DNA of 44,209 nucleotides, taken from NCBI GenBank assembly GCA_945861885.1, contig CAMAVR010000027.1, positions 1 through 44,209 of the forward strand. The letters are read 5' to 3'. Below are positions 1 to 6,608 of this stretch, piece by piece (the stretch's first letter is position 1; each line of letters opens with the position of its first letter). A program made the translations under genes and the position numbers. Under the pieces are notes generated by a model. It was not told where the DNA came from and did no database searches. It worked only from the letters and a program-made list of their open reading frames with translations. The stretch comes from Nannocystis exedens (GTDB lineage: Bacteria; Myxococcota_A; Polyangia; Polyangiales; Polyangiaceae).

Positions 1-362
1 CATGAAAGACGGAACCCGTCGGCAAGCGCGAACCCACACCCCTTAAATTCTTTGCGGCTTCGCGGCTTTGCGGCCCAAAAATTCCGCGGTTTTTCTTGGC
101 GGCTCAATGGACTTGCCGCGTCAACAATTTTGATTCGCGTAACTCGTAGTTTTGTTAACGCGTACGACGCGCGGGCGATCTGTTTGTGAGCTTCGAGTGA
201 GTCCGCGGCGCTCATGAACGCGCGCCGCTGTCGTTCGGGCCCGTCGCCATTCGCCAACGGTCTAGGTGCCGTCACGGCACTCTTTGTCGAAGCACACGCT
301 CCTGTTCCAAGAACAATCAAAAACATCCAACACAGCGTTGACATCATCCCCATTTTTGCCAT
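1..362 (-). CDS. Putative lipoprotein, 3' part beyond the window edge
   Basis: Reading leftward from an ATG at 360-362, the frame stays open to the window edge, about 120 codons with no stop. The N-terminus looks like a lipoprotein signal: a hydrophobic stretch (roughly residues 8-19, with the motif WMFLIVLGTGAC) ending in Cys23, then a polar Ser/Thr/Lys-rich segment. The residue at lipobox -3 is Thr instead of the usual Leu, so lipidation is probable but not certain. There is no clear Shine-Dalgarno sequence before this ATG; two further ATG codons follow within seven codons. The distal part, encoded by 3-120, is rich in Arg, Lys and Trp and reads less like a natural protein. This may therefore be a decayed gene or one with a different end. 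No family recognised. Confidence 0.5.
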   Translation of the reverse strand, partial: MAKMGMMSTLCWMFLIVLGTGACASTKSAVTAPRPLANGDGPERQRRAFMSAADSLEAHKQIARASYALTKLRVTRIKIVDAASPLSRQEKPRNFWAAKPRSRKEFKGCGFALADGFRLS

Positions 363-430
363 GTTGCACCATTATCATTGTTGCGATTTTATGTATAAAA
401 CAATTGCAGCGAATCGTTTAAATGTTTACT

Positions 431-473
431 TTAATGAAATTTCATTAATGGGATTAATGGGATTAATGGGATT
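431..473. repeat. 18-nt perfect palindrome followed by three 9-nt tandem repeats
   Basis: Positions 431-448 read TTAATGAAATTTCATTAA, which equals its own reverse complement. From 444 the unit ATTAATGGG is repeated three times (444-452, 453-461, 462-470) plus a partial ATT. The stretch is much more AT-rich than its surroundings. It lies between the DUF1016 stop codon (482) and the lipoprotein start (362), so it could be a regulator site upstream of the lipoprotein or simply low-complexity DNA. Confidence 0.6.
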
Positions 474-481
474 GCGTAATT

Positions 482-1648
482 TTAAACGATCGCGACGCGA
501 CTGCGCGCCGCTTGAATTGCGCGATGAAGCCGCTCCTCTAGGACTTTGCGTGGCGGCAGATCGGTCAGATATTCAGCGATATGGATACCTCGCGTACCGA
601 GATTCAAATACTCGACCGTTTCACGCTTTTTGCCCGCGCACAGAATAATCCCGAGCGGGGGCTCTTCGTCGGCGTGCCGCTCGTGTTTGTCGAGCCAACG
701 CAGATAGAGTTCCATTTGGCCCGAATCGGCGGCCTTGAAATCACCAATTTTCAGCTCGATCGCGACAAGACGTCGCATGCGGCGATGATAGAATAAAAGA
801 TCGATGTAGTAATCGTCGCCGTCGACTATGATGCGTTTCTGGCGCTCGACGAAGGCAAAGCCGGCACCGAGCTCGAGAAGAAAGCGCTCGATTTCTCGAA
901 GTATCGCCGATTCCAGATCTTTTTCGCTGTATGTGTCGGCCAGTTCTAGAAAGTCGAGCATGTATGGGTCGCGAAAGACGAATGCAGGGGTGACTTCACC
1001 CTTTCGGCGAAGTGCCGCGAGCTCTTTTCGGATCAACGCTTCCGGTTTCTTTGACAGCGCTGTTCGTTCATACAACATGCTGTCGATTTTCTCGGTTAGC
1101 TCGCGCGTTGACCAACCGTCGACGCGGCACATCTCCGCGTAAAACTCGCGTTTTAGCGCATCTTTCAGGGGAATAAGCACCCTAAAATGAGACCAGCCCA
1201 ATTGTCGCCACAGTGTGGCGACAATTTCAGGATCAGGAAAAACCGTGGCGAATTGAACCATTCGCTGCAGGTTTTTCACGCCAAAGCTCCGCCCGTGGCG
1301 GACCTCCAATTGTCGCCCCACTGTGGCGACAATTTGCGTGCCGTAGTCGGCCCGGCGACCTTTTAGCACGTCGACGTAAATGCGGTGTCCGAGCTGCCAA
1401 TAGAGCATCGTCAGCGCGGCGTTGGCGGTGACCGCGACCTGCCCTCGAGCTTCGTCGATCATTCGTCCGAGCTCATGCACCAACGTTGCAATCTGCGCTT
1501 CACTTGCGGAAGCAGGTTTGATTACCGCGCGAGGTGACGTCGCAAGAGCGGTTACCTTCGGCGATTGTCGCCTCACAGTCGCCGTCGTTTTTCTCGACGC
1601 CTTCTCAGTCGGGGCTTTCGTCACTTTCTTGCGCGGCAACTTCGTCAT
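482..1648 (-). CDS. DUF1016 / YhcG-family PDDEXK nuclease domain protein
   Basis: 388 residues. About 45 N-terminal residues are Lys/Ala/Thr-rich and probably disordered. The DUF1016 N-terminal domain follows, with the motifs MLYWQLGHRIY and LWRQLGWSHFRVLIPL. The C-terminal PDDEXK-like domain contains DDYYIDLLFYHRRMRRLVAIE followed by LKIG, the D...ExK pattern of the nuclease fold (first stretch 21 residues split: DDYYIDLLFYHR and RMRRLVAIELK). The family is a predicted nuclease often found on genomic islands and beside restriction or conjugation genes; its physiological role is poorly defined. An upstream GAGG on the minus strand (complement of 1655-1658) supports the ATG at 1646-1648. Its position in an integrase-bearing region fits an accessory gene. 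Two near-identical palindromes lie inside the coding region (separate entries). Confidence 0.88.
   Translation of the reverse strand: MTKLPRKKVTKAPTEKASRKTTATVRRQSPKVTALATSPRAVIKPASASEAQIATLVHELGRMIDEARGQVAVTANAALTMLYWQLGHRIYVDVLKGRRADYGTQIVATVGRQLEVRHGRSFGVKNLQRMVQFATVFPDPEIVATLWRQLGWSHFRVLIPLKDALKREFYAEMCRVDGWSTRELTEKIDSMLYERTALSKKPEALIRKELAALRRKGEVTPAFVFRDPYMLDFLELADTYSEKDLESAILREIERFLLELGAGFAFVERQKRIIVDGDDYYIDLLFYHRRMRRLVAIELKIGDFKAADSGQMELYLRWLDKHERHADEEPPLGIILCAGKKRETVEYLNLGTRGIHIAEYLTDLPPRKVLEERLHRAIQAARSRVAIV
1200..1226. repeat. 27-nt palindrome, copy 1, inside the DUF1016 gene
   Basis: The arms AATTGTCGCCACA and TGTGGCGACAATT pair perfectly over 13 bp around a single central base. 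On the minus strand it encodes part of IVATLWRQL. A second copy with one arm mismatch lies 108 bp away in the same reading frame. Confidence 0.85.
1308..1334. repeat. 27-nt palindrome, copy 2, inside the DUF1016 gene
   Basis: Same sequence as the copy at 1200-1226 apart from two substitutions; 12 of 13 arm bases pair. It encodes part of IVATVGRQL on the minus strand. The offset of 108 bp keeps both copies in the same frame, so the protein carries a short internal repeat. Confidence 0.85.
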
Positions 1649-2463
1649 CGCTGTCCTCTGGCTGCGCCAAGAAGAATCTGCACAGCGTCACCATCAACAC
1701 GGACGATAGCGGCCAGCATATCGATAAACAATAAGTGAGCAGACTTATTCTCCCTACTTTTTTGCGCATCACGCCTCACAATTCCGCGGCAAAGACTGCT
1801 GCGTCGGCGTCGCATGTTGTCCTCCGCGATTTTGGTTCATATTTAGGCCGCAAACACTAAATTTCGTTTTCGTCGCAAGCATAGTCTCCGTCCGCTCGCG
1901 CACCATTTGCCTGCGCGCGTAATGTCACAGCTCCCTTGTTCACTATCGGTCTCTACATTTCGCTCGTGCAAACGAGCGATCCTGATGCCGATGGGAGGCG
2001 CCTCTTTATCTTGCCCTAAAACCTTCGTTTCGGGACTCCCTCAAACTGCCGCGATCGGGGGACCGCACGCAAACTGACTTTATGGCGCTGCGCATACAGC
2101 GAAGGTGTACAGCCTCAAAGAGATTGCAGCGACGCGCAGGGACCCGCCTTGTGAAGACATCTCGAGTCGTTTGAAGGTGCTTCTCAGACGCGCGAACGTT
2201 TGCGCCAAAGGACGCGCGGTAGCGATACCGACGATGCGCCGGGTCACGACTTGCGAGCGCGTGACACGCGCGTGGACGCTCCAAAATATTCAAAAAAGAT
2301 GACGATTTTTGGATACCTGAGCCGCTTTTTGGCGACTTAAACCTGCAGAGGGCGATCGCCGAAAAACTGCTGTTAGTCCAATCGAGCGCCAACAACGCCG
2401 TCTCTTCCTTTCGCTGGAAACAATCGACGCCTGCTGCCGACTTCTTTTTCAGGAGGCCATGCC
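1649..2463. other. 815-nt stretch without a confident gene
   Basis: No recognisable gene, tRNA or repeat array. The only candidate is a GTG-started frame on the + strand at 2105-2302 (65 codons) beginning MYSLKEIAA. It vaguely recalls small HTH excisionase-like proteins but has no ribosome binding site, and I do not call it. The last 15 bases contain AGGAGG (2451-2456), which serves the gene starting at 2464. The stretch probably belongs to the accessory region upstream of the integrase module. Confidence 0.5.
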
Positions 2464-2796
2464 ATGACGAAAAAAAAGATCCCCATCCAAGTGATCAAAA
2501 AGATCGAAGCAGAACTGTCAGCGCTACCGCCACGCCCGCCGGAAAACGTCAACAAAACGGAAGCGGTTCACATGCTCGCGCCGCTCATCGCCCGCATGCA
2601 GTTGAAGGGGTACAGCCTCGACACGATTGCGGCGTTGCTGAGCGAGCGCGGTCTATTCGTCTCGCGAGTCGTTTTGAAAACGTATCTAAAACGCGGGAGG
2701 GGACGTGCCAAAGGGGGCAAGTCGGCGCTCCTGGCAACGCGTCTGCCGAAACCCAAAGAGCCCGGGATACTCGAGCCACGACCGCGGCCGGCGTGA
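2464..2796 (+). CDS. Small conjugation/mobilisation-accessory-like protein (TraK/MobC-like pattern)
   Basis: 110 residues, with a strong ribosome binding site (AGGAGG, 2451-2456) seven bases before the ATG. The central segment (roughly residues 32-77) has the pattern of small accessory DNA-binding proteins of conjugative elements: a helical stretch, then KGYSLDTIAALLSERGL, then a hydrophobic TYLKR end, resembling the 'GY.LKTIW..L...G......F...V.R' arrangement of RP4 TraK-like proteins. The C-terminal 30 residues are Lys/Arg/Pro-rich and likely bind nucleic acid. It precedes the excisionase-like gene and the integrase on the same strand. Assignment rests on pattern memory only; hypothetical protein is the safe name. 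Confidence 0.6.
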   Translation: MTKKKIPIQVIKKIEAELSALPPRPPENVNKTEAVHMLAPLIARMQLKGYSLDTIAALLSERGLFVSRVVLKTYLKRGRGRAKGGKSALLATRLPKPKEPGILEPRPRPA

Positions 2797-2923
2797 CGCT
2801 TGCGCTTGGGACGTTCGATCGATCCCGAGACTGCAAGCGGCATGACGGGCGCGAGCCGTGCGCTCGCAGGTTGGGAATCTTAGGGCTGCTTTCTTCGCAT
2901 CATTCCAACGACGGAGGAGACCC

Positions 2924-3193
2924 ATGAGCTCACCGATAAAGCGTGTAGCGACAACTACTCAGGGGACAAGCCGCACAGTGACTGCTACTGCATCGCGCTG
3001 GTACGACGTCGAGTTTGCCGCGATGCTTCTGGCGCTCGATCCGGGTGCTCTGCGAGCGCGATTGCGGCGCGCCGCGCGGAGTCATAACGGCGAGACCGTC
3101 GCGCATCTTGGGATGGGCGTTGTCGGAAAAAAGCTCGGCAAAAACTGGCGGCTTTTCGTTCCGAATGTCGAAGCCATTGATCGCAAGTCGTAA
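2924..3193 (+). CDS. Small excisionase-like DNA-binding protein
   Basis: 89 residues from the ATG at 2924, chosen over an upstream start at 2858 because GGAGGAG (2913-2919) sits just before it. The sequence WYDVEFAAMLLALDPGALRAR looks like a winged-helix/MerR-type helix-turn-helix start (first 20 residues WYDVEFAAMLLALDPGALRA). The end, VVGKKLGKNWRLFVP, matches the 'variant-residue plus wing' segment typical of excisionases (K.G..WR). It lies about 50 bp before the integrase gene on the same strand, the usual place for an excisionase or directionality factor. Function is inferred from size, fold pattern and position. Confidence 0.65.
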   Translation: MSSPIKRVATTTQGTSRTVTATASRWYDVEFAAMLLALDPGALRARLRRAARSHNGETVAHLGMGVVGKKLGKNWRLFVPNVEAIDRKS

Positions 3194-3243
3194 CCGGATG
3201 CTAAAGTGGCCGCGCGCGTGTGCGGCTGCCCATGGAGGTTCTC

Positions 3244-4314
3244 ATGGCAAATCGTCACACTGGTCCGGTCCGCAAGGTTAGCCGTCGCGGAGAGGACCGC
3301 TGGGTCATTGATTTCTTATGGATGGATAAGTCGGGGCAAAAGCACCGGTATCGCAAAGACGCGAGTTTACAAACTCGGTCAGGTGCGATGCTGGAAGCGC
3401 AGAGCCTTCACGAGCGCGCCATGCGCACTGGAACGTTGCACGAAAGAGCAGCGAAGCCGACGTTTAGCGCCTTCGTTGAAGGGTCGTTTAAAGCGCTTCG
3501 TATGCCACACTTTCGCCCTGCAACTCGGGTGCGATATGAAGCACTATTGCGGCAAGGGCTGCTTGATCATTTCAGGCCTCTTAGACTCGATGAGATCACG
3601 CAAGATTCTGTCCACAGTTACGCCGCAAAGCTCAATGCTCGCGGTGTAAGCACAAAGGCCGGGATCATGTTTCTTCGAACGATTCTCAAAAGTGCATGTG
3701 AGCTTGGCGTCGTCGACGAAGTGCCGAAGCTGCCGCGTCTGTGGAAAGAGAGCCGCAAGTTGCCTGATGCGCCGCCGATGGAGGACATTGAGAGCCTCAT
3801 AAGCGGAACATCAAGTTGGCTCGCTCTCGCAGTTGCGTTGGCGGCGTTTGCCGGTCTTCGCAGCGGTGAGGTGCGTGCGCTCGAATGTCGCGACGTCGAC
3901 CTCGCAGCAGGCCGCATCACGCTTCGGCACGCGTTCTCCGAGAACGAGCTGTCGACACCGAAGTCGGGTCACGAGCGCCTCATTCCGATCGCGCCGATTC
4001 TTCGGCCGTTTTTGGAAACGGCGGTTCGATCGAAGCTACCGAAAGCTCGGCTCGTCGTGACGTCGACGGGGGCGACACCGACGCGTCAGGCCATTCTGAC
4101 GCGACTGAAGACGCTCGAAGCGAAGCTAGAAATCCGACCCTGGTCGTTCCACCAGATTCGGCACTTCTTCTACACCGAGCTTATCCAGCGCGGCGCAGAC
4201 GTCGAAACCGTCCGCGTTCTCGCTGGGCACGCTTCGATCAGCGTCACGCAACGCTACCTGCATGCGACTGGTAACACCTTGGCTCACGCCGTCGGCCGCC
4301 TCACCGCGACCTGA
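3244..4314 (+). CDS. Tyrosine recombinase / site-specific integrase
   Basis: 356 residues from the ATG at 3244, which follows GGAGG at 3234-3238; an upstream in-frame start at 3220 lacks such a signal. An N-terminal arm-binding region is followed by a core-binding (SAM-like) domain at about residues 73-165 and the catalytic domain at about 180-345. The catalytic residues are visible: Arg206 in GLRSGE, Lys240 in TPKSGHE, His303 and Arg306 in HQIRH, His329 in LAGHAS and the nucleophile Tyr338 in QRYLH. The gene is complete and probably active. It points toward tRNA-Pro, whose 3' end is duplicated at 4412-4435 and 4525-4548, so it most likely integrates its element into that tRNA gene. Confidence 0.95.
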   Translation: MANRHTGPVRKVSRRGEDRWVIDFLWMDKSGQKHRYRKDASLQTRSGAMLEAQSLHERAMRTGTLHERAAKPTFSAFVEGSFKALRMPHFRPATRVRYEALLRQGLLDHFRPLRLDEITQDSVHSYAAKLNARGVSTKAGIMFLRTILKSACELGVVDEVPKLPRLWKESRKLPDAPPMEDIESLISGTSSWLALAVALAAFAGLRSGEVRALECRDVDLAAGRITLRHAFSENELSTPKSGHERLIPIAPILRPFLETAVRSKLPKARLVVTSTGATPTRQAILTRLKTLEAKLEIRPWSFHQIRHFFYTELIQRGADVETVRVLAGHASISVTQRYLHATGNTLAHAVGRLTAT

Positions 4315-4411
4315 TGGCAACGGCCTCGCAGCTGGCCACCTCGTGGTAACCAGCTGGTAACAGCCACTCAGCCGATTCACCATCCAGCCGAAAACAAGCA
4401 CAAAACCACCA

Positions 4412-4435
4412 CAATAGTCGGGGCGAGAGGATTTG
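4412..4435. repeat. Attachment-site-like direct repeat, outer copy
   Basis: 24 nt (CAATAGTCGGGGCGAGAGGA followed by TTTG) identical to 4525-4548. The identity stops at both ends exactly. It reproduces the last 18 nt of the tRNA-Pro gene plus six downstream bases, as left behind by integrases that recombine at a tRNA 3' end. It lies 97 bp past the integrase stop codon. Confidence 0.75.
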
Positions 4436-4440
4436 CTATT

Positions 4441-4479
4441 TCCTGTACGGAGGCAACGCCTCGTTGCCGGAGTACAGGA
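4441..4479. repeat. Hairpin between the two attachment-like repeats
   Basis: TCCTGTAC (4441-4448) pairs with GTACAGGA (4472-4479), and GGCAACG pairs with CGTTGCC inside, separated by a 3-nt mismatch on each side and closed by a 3-nt loop. A second small hairpin, AAGGCC-TTC-GGCCTT, lies at about 4506-4520. Either could be a terminator or recombinase-binding structure. No U-run follows, so termination is only a guess. Confidence 0.5.
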
Positions 4480-4524
4480 ATTACAAAATCCTCGAGTTTG
4501 GCCTCAAGGCCTTCGGCCTTTTGG

Positions 4525-4548
4525 CAATAGTCGGGGCGAGAGGATTTG
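4525..4548. repeat. Attachment-site-like direct repeat, tRNA copy
   Basis: Exact match to 4412-4435. Positions 4531-4548 are the 3' end of tRNA-Pro (discriminator base, acceptor strand, T stem and part of the T loop), so the tRNA is intact at this copy. The spacing between copies is 113 bp. Confidence 0.75.
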
Positions 4549-4604
4549 AACCTCCGACTCCTCGATCCCGAACCGAGTGCGCTACCAGACTGCGCTACGC
4601 CCCG
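4531..4604 (-). tRNA. tRNA-Pro, anticodon CGG
   Basis: 74 nt on the minus strand. The acceptor strands CGGGGCG and CGCCCCG pair fully; the D arm carries GCGCAGTCTGGTAGCGC, the anticodon loop is TTCGGGA (anticodon CGG), and the T arm contains GGTTCAAAT. CCA is not encoded. A possible promoter upstream on the minus strand is TTGACG (complement of 4665-4670), a 17-nt gap and CATTAA (complement of 4642-4647). The gene is the likely attachment site of the neighbouring integrase. Confidence 0.95.
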
Positions 4605-4830
4605 CGCAATCGACGCTCTCAGGCGTAAAATGCGACACCGCTTAATGCTTGCGATTCGTCACCCCGTCAAACGGAATCGGTGACTCTAGAACGAAATCGT
4701 CACTTTCCCTTTGCCGTCTGCAAACGCGATGTTAAGCATCACTGTAACGTCAACGGGGCTATCATACCCTCTTGACATGACCTTTTTGGCAGCGCCTGGA
4801 CGGCGTTGTCGCTTGCCTGGAGAAGTACCA

Positions 4831-5439
4831 ATGGCTCTTGAACTCCCACCAATCAAAATTCTTATCGTTGATGACGATCGCGCCATCTGCGAGTACATGC
4901 AAACGCTGCTCGAACGCGACGGTTTCAGCGTAAAAGCTGTCTCCGATCCGACGTTCGTCGAAGACGAAATCCGCCAGGGCGGCTACCACCTGATCATTCT
5001 CGACCTCATGATGCCGAAGCTCGATGGCATCGAGGTTTTGAGGCGCATTCGGAAGCTTGATACCGACATTGCGGTCGTGATTTTTACCGGTTTCCCAAAC
5101 CTCGAGAGTGCCGTCGCTTCGATGAAGCTCGACGCCGTCGATTACTTGAAAAAACCGTTCAACGTGGACGAGTTCCGCGAAGTAATTACGCGAATTATGC
5201 GTAAAAAAGGGCTCGCTCGCACCCCCGAAGAGCAGCTGCATCGCGTGATTGGCGATACAGTTCGCGGCCTTCGAAAAGACAAGGATTTGACGCTGAAGCA
5301 GATGTCGCGTCGAACCGGACTTAGCGTTTCGCTTTTGTCGCAGATCGAGCGCGCCGAATCGTCGGCCTCGATCTCGTCGCTCCATAAAATCGCGCTCGCG
5401 CTTGAATCGCGCATGCAAGATCTTTTTGGGGAACACTGA
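4831..5439 (+). CDS. Response regulator with C-terminal XRE-type helix-turn-helix
   Basis: 202 residues from the ATG at 4831, preceded by GGAGAAG (4819-4825). The receiver domain (about residues 8-125) has the acidic triad Asp14-16, phospho-acceptor Asp58 in LILDLMMPK, a Thr at 86 (FTGFP) and the invariant Lys108 in LKKPF, so it should be phosphorylatable. A short linker leads to an XRE/lambda-repressor HTH (about 138-198) with LTLKQMSRRTGLSVSLLSQI and SSLHKIALAL. Most receivers join OmpR, NarL, Fis or AAA+ outputs; the XRE pairing is rarer. No histidine kinase is adjacent, so the partner is unknown. It probably acts as a DNA-binding transcription factor in the cytoplasm. Confidence 0.9.
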   Translation: MALELPPIKILIVDDDRAICEYMQTLLERDGFSVKAVSDPTFVEDEIRQGGYHLIILDLMMPKLDGIEVLRRIRKLDTDIAVVIFTGFPNLESAVASMKLDAVDYLKKPFNVDEFREVITRIMRKKGLARTPEEQLHRVIGDTVRGLRKDKDLTLKQMSRRTGLSVSLLSQIERAESSASISSLHKIALALESRMQDLFGEH

Positions 5440-5507
5440 TTCGTTGCCGCCACGGGGCGATTTGGTAATTGGGCGCGGTTTTCGTATCGTTTGGTGTCGA
5501 AAGTACC

Positions 5508-5536
5508 TTTACAGACGCGGAAGCCGTGCCCATACT
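5508..5536 (+). promoter_or_regulatory. Promoter of tRNA-Met
   Basis: TTTACA (5508-5513), a 17-nt spacer and CATACT (5531-5536) match a sigma70-type promoter. The -10 box ends 14 nt before the mature tRNA 5' end at 5551, so a very short leader is expected. Confidence 0.55.
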
Positions 5537-5550
5537 GCCGCCCCCAATTT

Positions 5551-5624
5551 GCCGAAGTAGCTCAGATGGTTAGAGCGGGCGTTTCATACGCGCTAGGTCG
5601 GGGGTTCGACTCCCTCCTTCGGCA
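5551..5624 (+). tRNA. tRNA-Met, anticodon CAT
   Basis: 74 nt. The acceptor strands GCCGAAG and CTTCGGC pair fully; the D arm is GCTCAGATGGTTAGAGC, the anticodon loop TTCATAC (CAT), and the T arm contains GGTTCGACT. CCA is not encoded. The 1-72 base pair is intact and the anticodon stem lacks the three G-C pairs of initiator tRNA, so it is elongator Met or, less likely, the Ile2 (lysidine) species, which cannot be separated by eye. Confidence 0.92.
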
Positions 5625-5670
5625 CAACACACCGCGCAACATACCGCGTTTTTCGGCGATGCCGGCGCGT

Positions 5671-5729
5671 TAACGGCGTTTTTCGGGCGCAAAGTACCCA
5701 ATGTACGTTGCGCCCGAAAAGCGCCGTTA
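5671..5729. repeat. 27-bp inverted repeat downstream of tRNA-Met
   Basis: Arms 5671-5697 and 5703-5729 pair at 25 of 27 positions around a 5-nt loop (CCAAT). The arm begins TAACGGCGTTTTTCGGGCGC. As RNA it would form a very stable stem. It begins 46 bp after the tRNA and may terminate tRNA transcription or be a REP-like mobile palindrome. No second copy is visible in the window. Confidence 0.8.
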
Positions 5730-5876
5730 GCGCTTGGCCTCCCCGAAAACCGCGGCATGTTGTCCTGCGATCGCCCCTTGGTTGACGCTTGCGCTTCCTT
5801 CGGTCGCGCTTTGGGCTCCTTCGGTGGGAATTGCACTGGGGGTGGTGGCGCTTCTGGCTTGGCGGCTGGTGACAAC

Positions 5877-5921
5877 ATATTACCCGGGTGATATTGACAA
5901 CAATTATTACCCGGGTAATAT
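5877..5921 (+). promoter_or_regulatory. Promoter with two operator-like palindromes for the DUF2239 gene
   Basis: Palindrome 1 (5877-5894, ATATTACCCGGGTGATAT) and palindrome 2 (5906-5919, ATTACCCGGGTAAT) share the core TTACCCGGGT and lie 27 bp apart centre to centre. Between and over them is a promoter: TTGACA (5894-5899, full consensus), a 16-nt spacer and TAATAT (5916-5921). Palindrome 2 fills the spacer and overlaps the -10 box, and palindrome 1 abuts the -35 box, so a protein bound there should block polymerase. The ATG at 5928 is where transcription would start. The regulator is unknown and no regulator gene is adjacent. Confidence 0.6.
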
Positions 5922-5927
5922 CCTTGG

Positions 5928-6488
5928 ATGGAAACTGTTGCTGACGTATCTCCACAATTTGCGGCTTTTGTTGGTGCTCGAAAAATCGCTTCTGGCGATT
6001 TGGTTTTGCTTCTTGGCTTGGTTAAGCGCTATTTTGATCGGCGGCCTGATGCTCAGATTTTGATTTTTGAGGATGCTACTGGGCAGCAGGTTGACTTTGA
6101 CTTTCGGGGTACTGTTGATGACGTTATTGCTCGGGCGGCGCCCCCGCCTGCTGGCCCTGGTCGGCCTAAGCTTGGTGTGATTTGCCGCGAGATATCGCTT
6201 CTTCCTCGTCACTGGGATTGGCTTGAGGAGCAGCCTCGTGGCGCTTCGGCTGCGCTTCGCTCGCTTGTTGATGAGGCGCGCATGCGTGAGCCTACTCGCG
6301 CTCAATCGCGGCGTCGGCGCGATGCTACTGGCAAGTTTATGTGGGCTATCGCCGGCAATCTTCCACACTTTGAAGAGGCGACTCGCGCTCTTTTTGCTGA
6401 CGATCGTGAGCGGCTCACGACGCTTATTGCCAAATGGCCGGTGGGCATTCGGGGGCACATTGAGCATTTACTTGGCGGCACAAATTAA
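5928..6488 (+). CDS. DUF2239 family protein
   Basis: 186 residues, the usual family length. Hallmarks are FVGARKIASGDL near the N-terminus, ILIFEDATGQQVDFDFRG, and the highly conserved GRPKLGVICREISLLPRHWD followed by WLEEQPRGASAAL. The C-terminal third is Arg/Ala-rich and helical. The biochemical role of the family is not known to me. There is no Shine-Dalgarno sequence; the promoter placement predicts a leaderless mRNA beginning at or next to the ATG. Codon use is visibly different from neighbours, with many T-ending codons (GTT, GCT, CTT, GAT), which suggests acquisition by transfer. The paired upstream palindromes suggest repressor control. Confidence 0.85.
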   Translation: METVADVSPQFAAFVGARKIASGDLVLLLGLVKRYFDRRPDAQILIFEDATGQQVDFDFRGTVDDVIARAAPPPAGPGRPKLGVICREISLLPRHWDWLEEQPRGASAALRSLVDEARMREPTRAQSRRRRDATGKFMWAIAGNLPHFEEATRALFADDRERLTTLIAKWPVGIRGHIEHLLGGTN

Positions 6489-6608
6489 TCGGGAGCGCCC
6501 CCCTTTGAACGCATTGGGTGCGGCGGCGCTCCTTCGGCGCGCCTTCGGTGGCGGTCGTCCTCGGGCGTGGGTCGCAATTTTTGGGGGACCGGGTATTCCT
6601 TTGGAACC

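Noticed and set aside
214..648. 144-codon open frame on the + strand
   Set aside because: It crosses the AT-rich repeat region, overlaps the DUF1016 gene in antisense, has no ribosome binding site and no protein-like pattern. The minus strand of the same area gives a lipoprotein start instead.
2006..2395. 129-codon open frame on the minus strand in the long gap
   Set aside because: Arg/Ser-rich composition typical of random GC-rich frames, no start signal and no recognisable motif.
1..4604. A complete defence island
   Set aside because: Only a DUF1016 nuclease and integration genes are present; no restriction, toxin-antitoxin or other defence set is recognisable.
4762..5436. 224-codon minus-strand frame opposite the response regulator
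   Set aside because: The + strand encodes clear receiver and HTH motifs there; this is an antisense shadow.
5734..6063. Hydrophobic 109-codon frame before and into the DUF2239 gene
   Set aside because: It crosses the operator/promoter region and the first third of DUF2239 in another frame; the DUF2239 family match decides.
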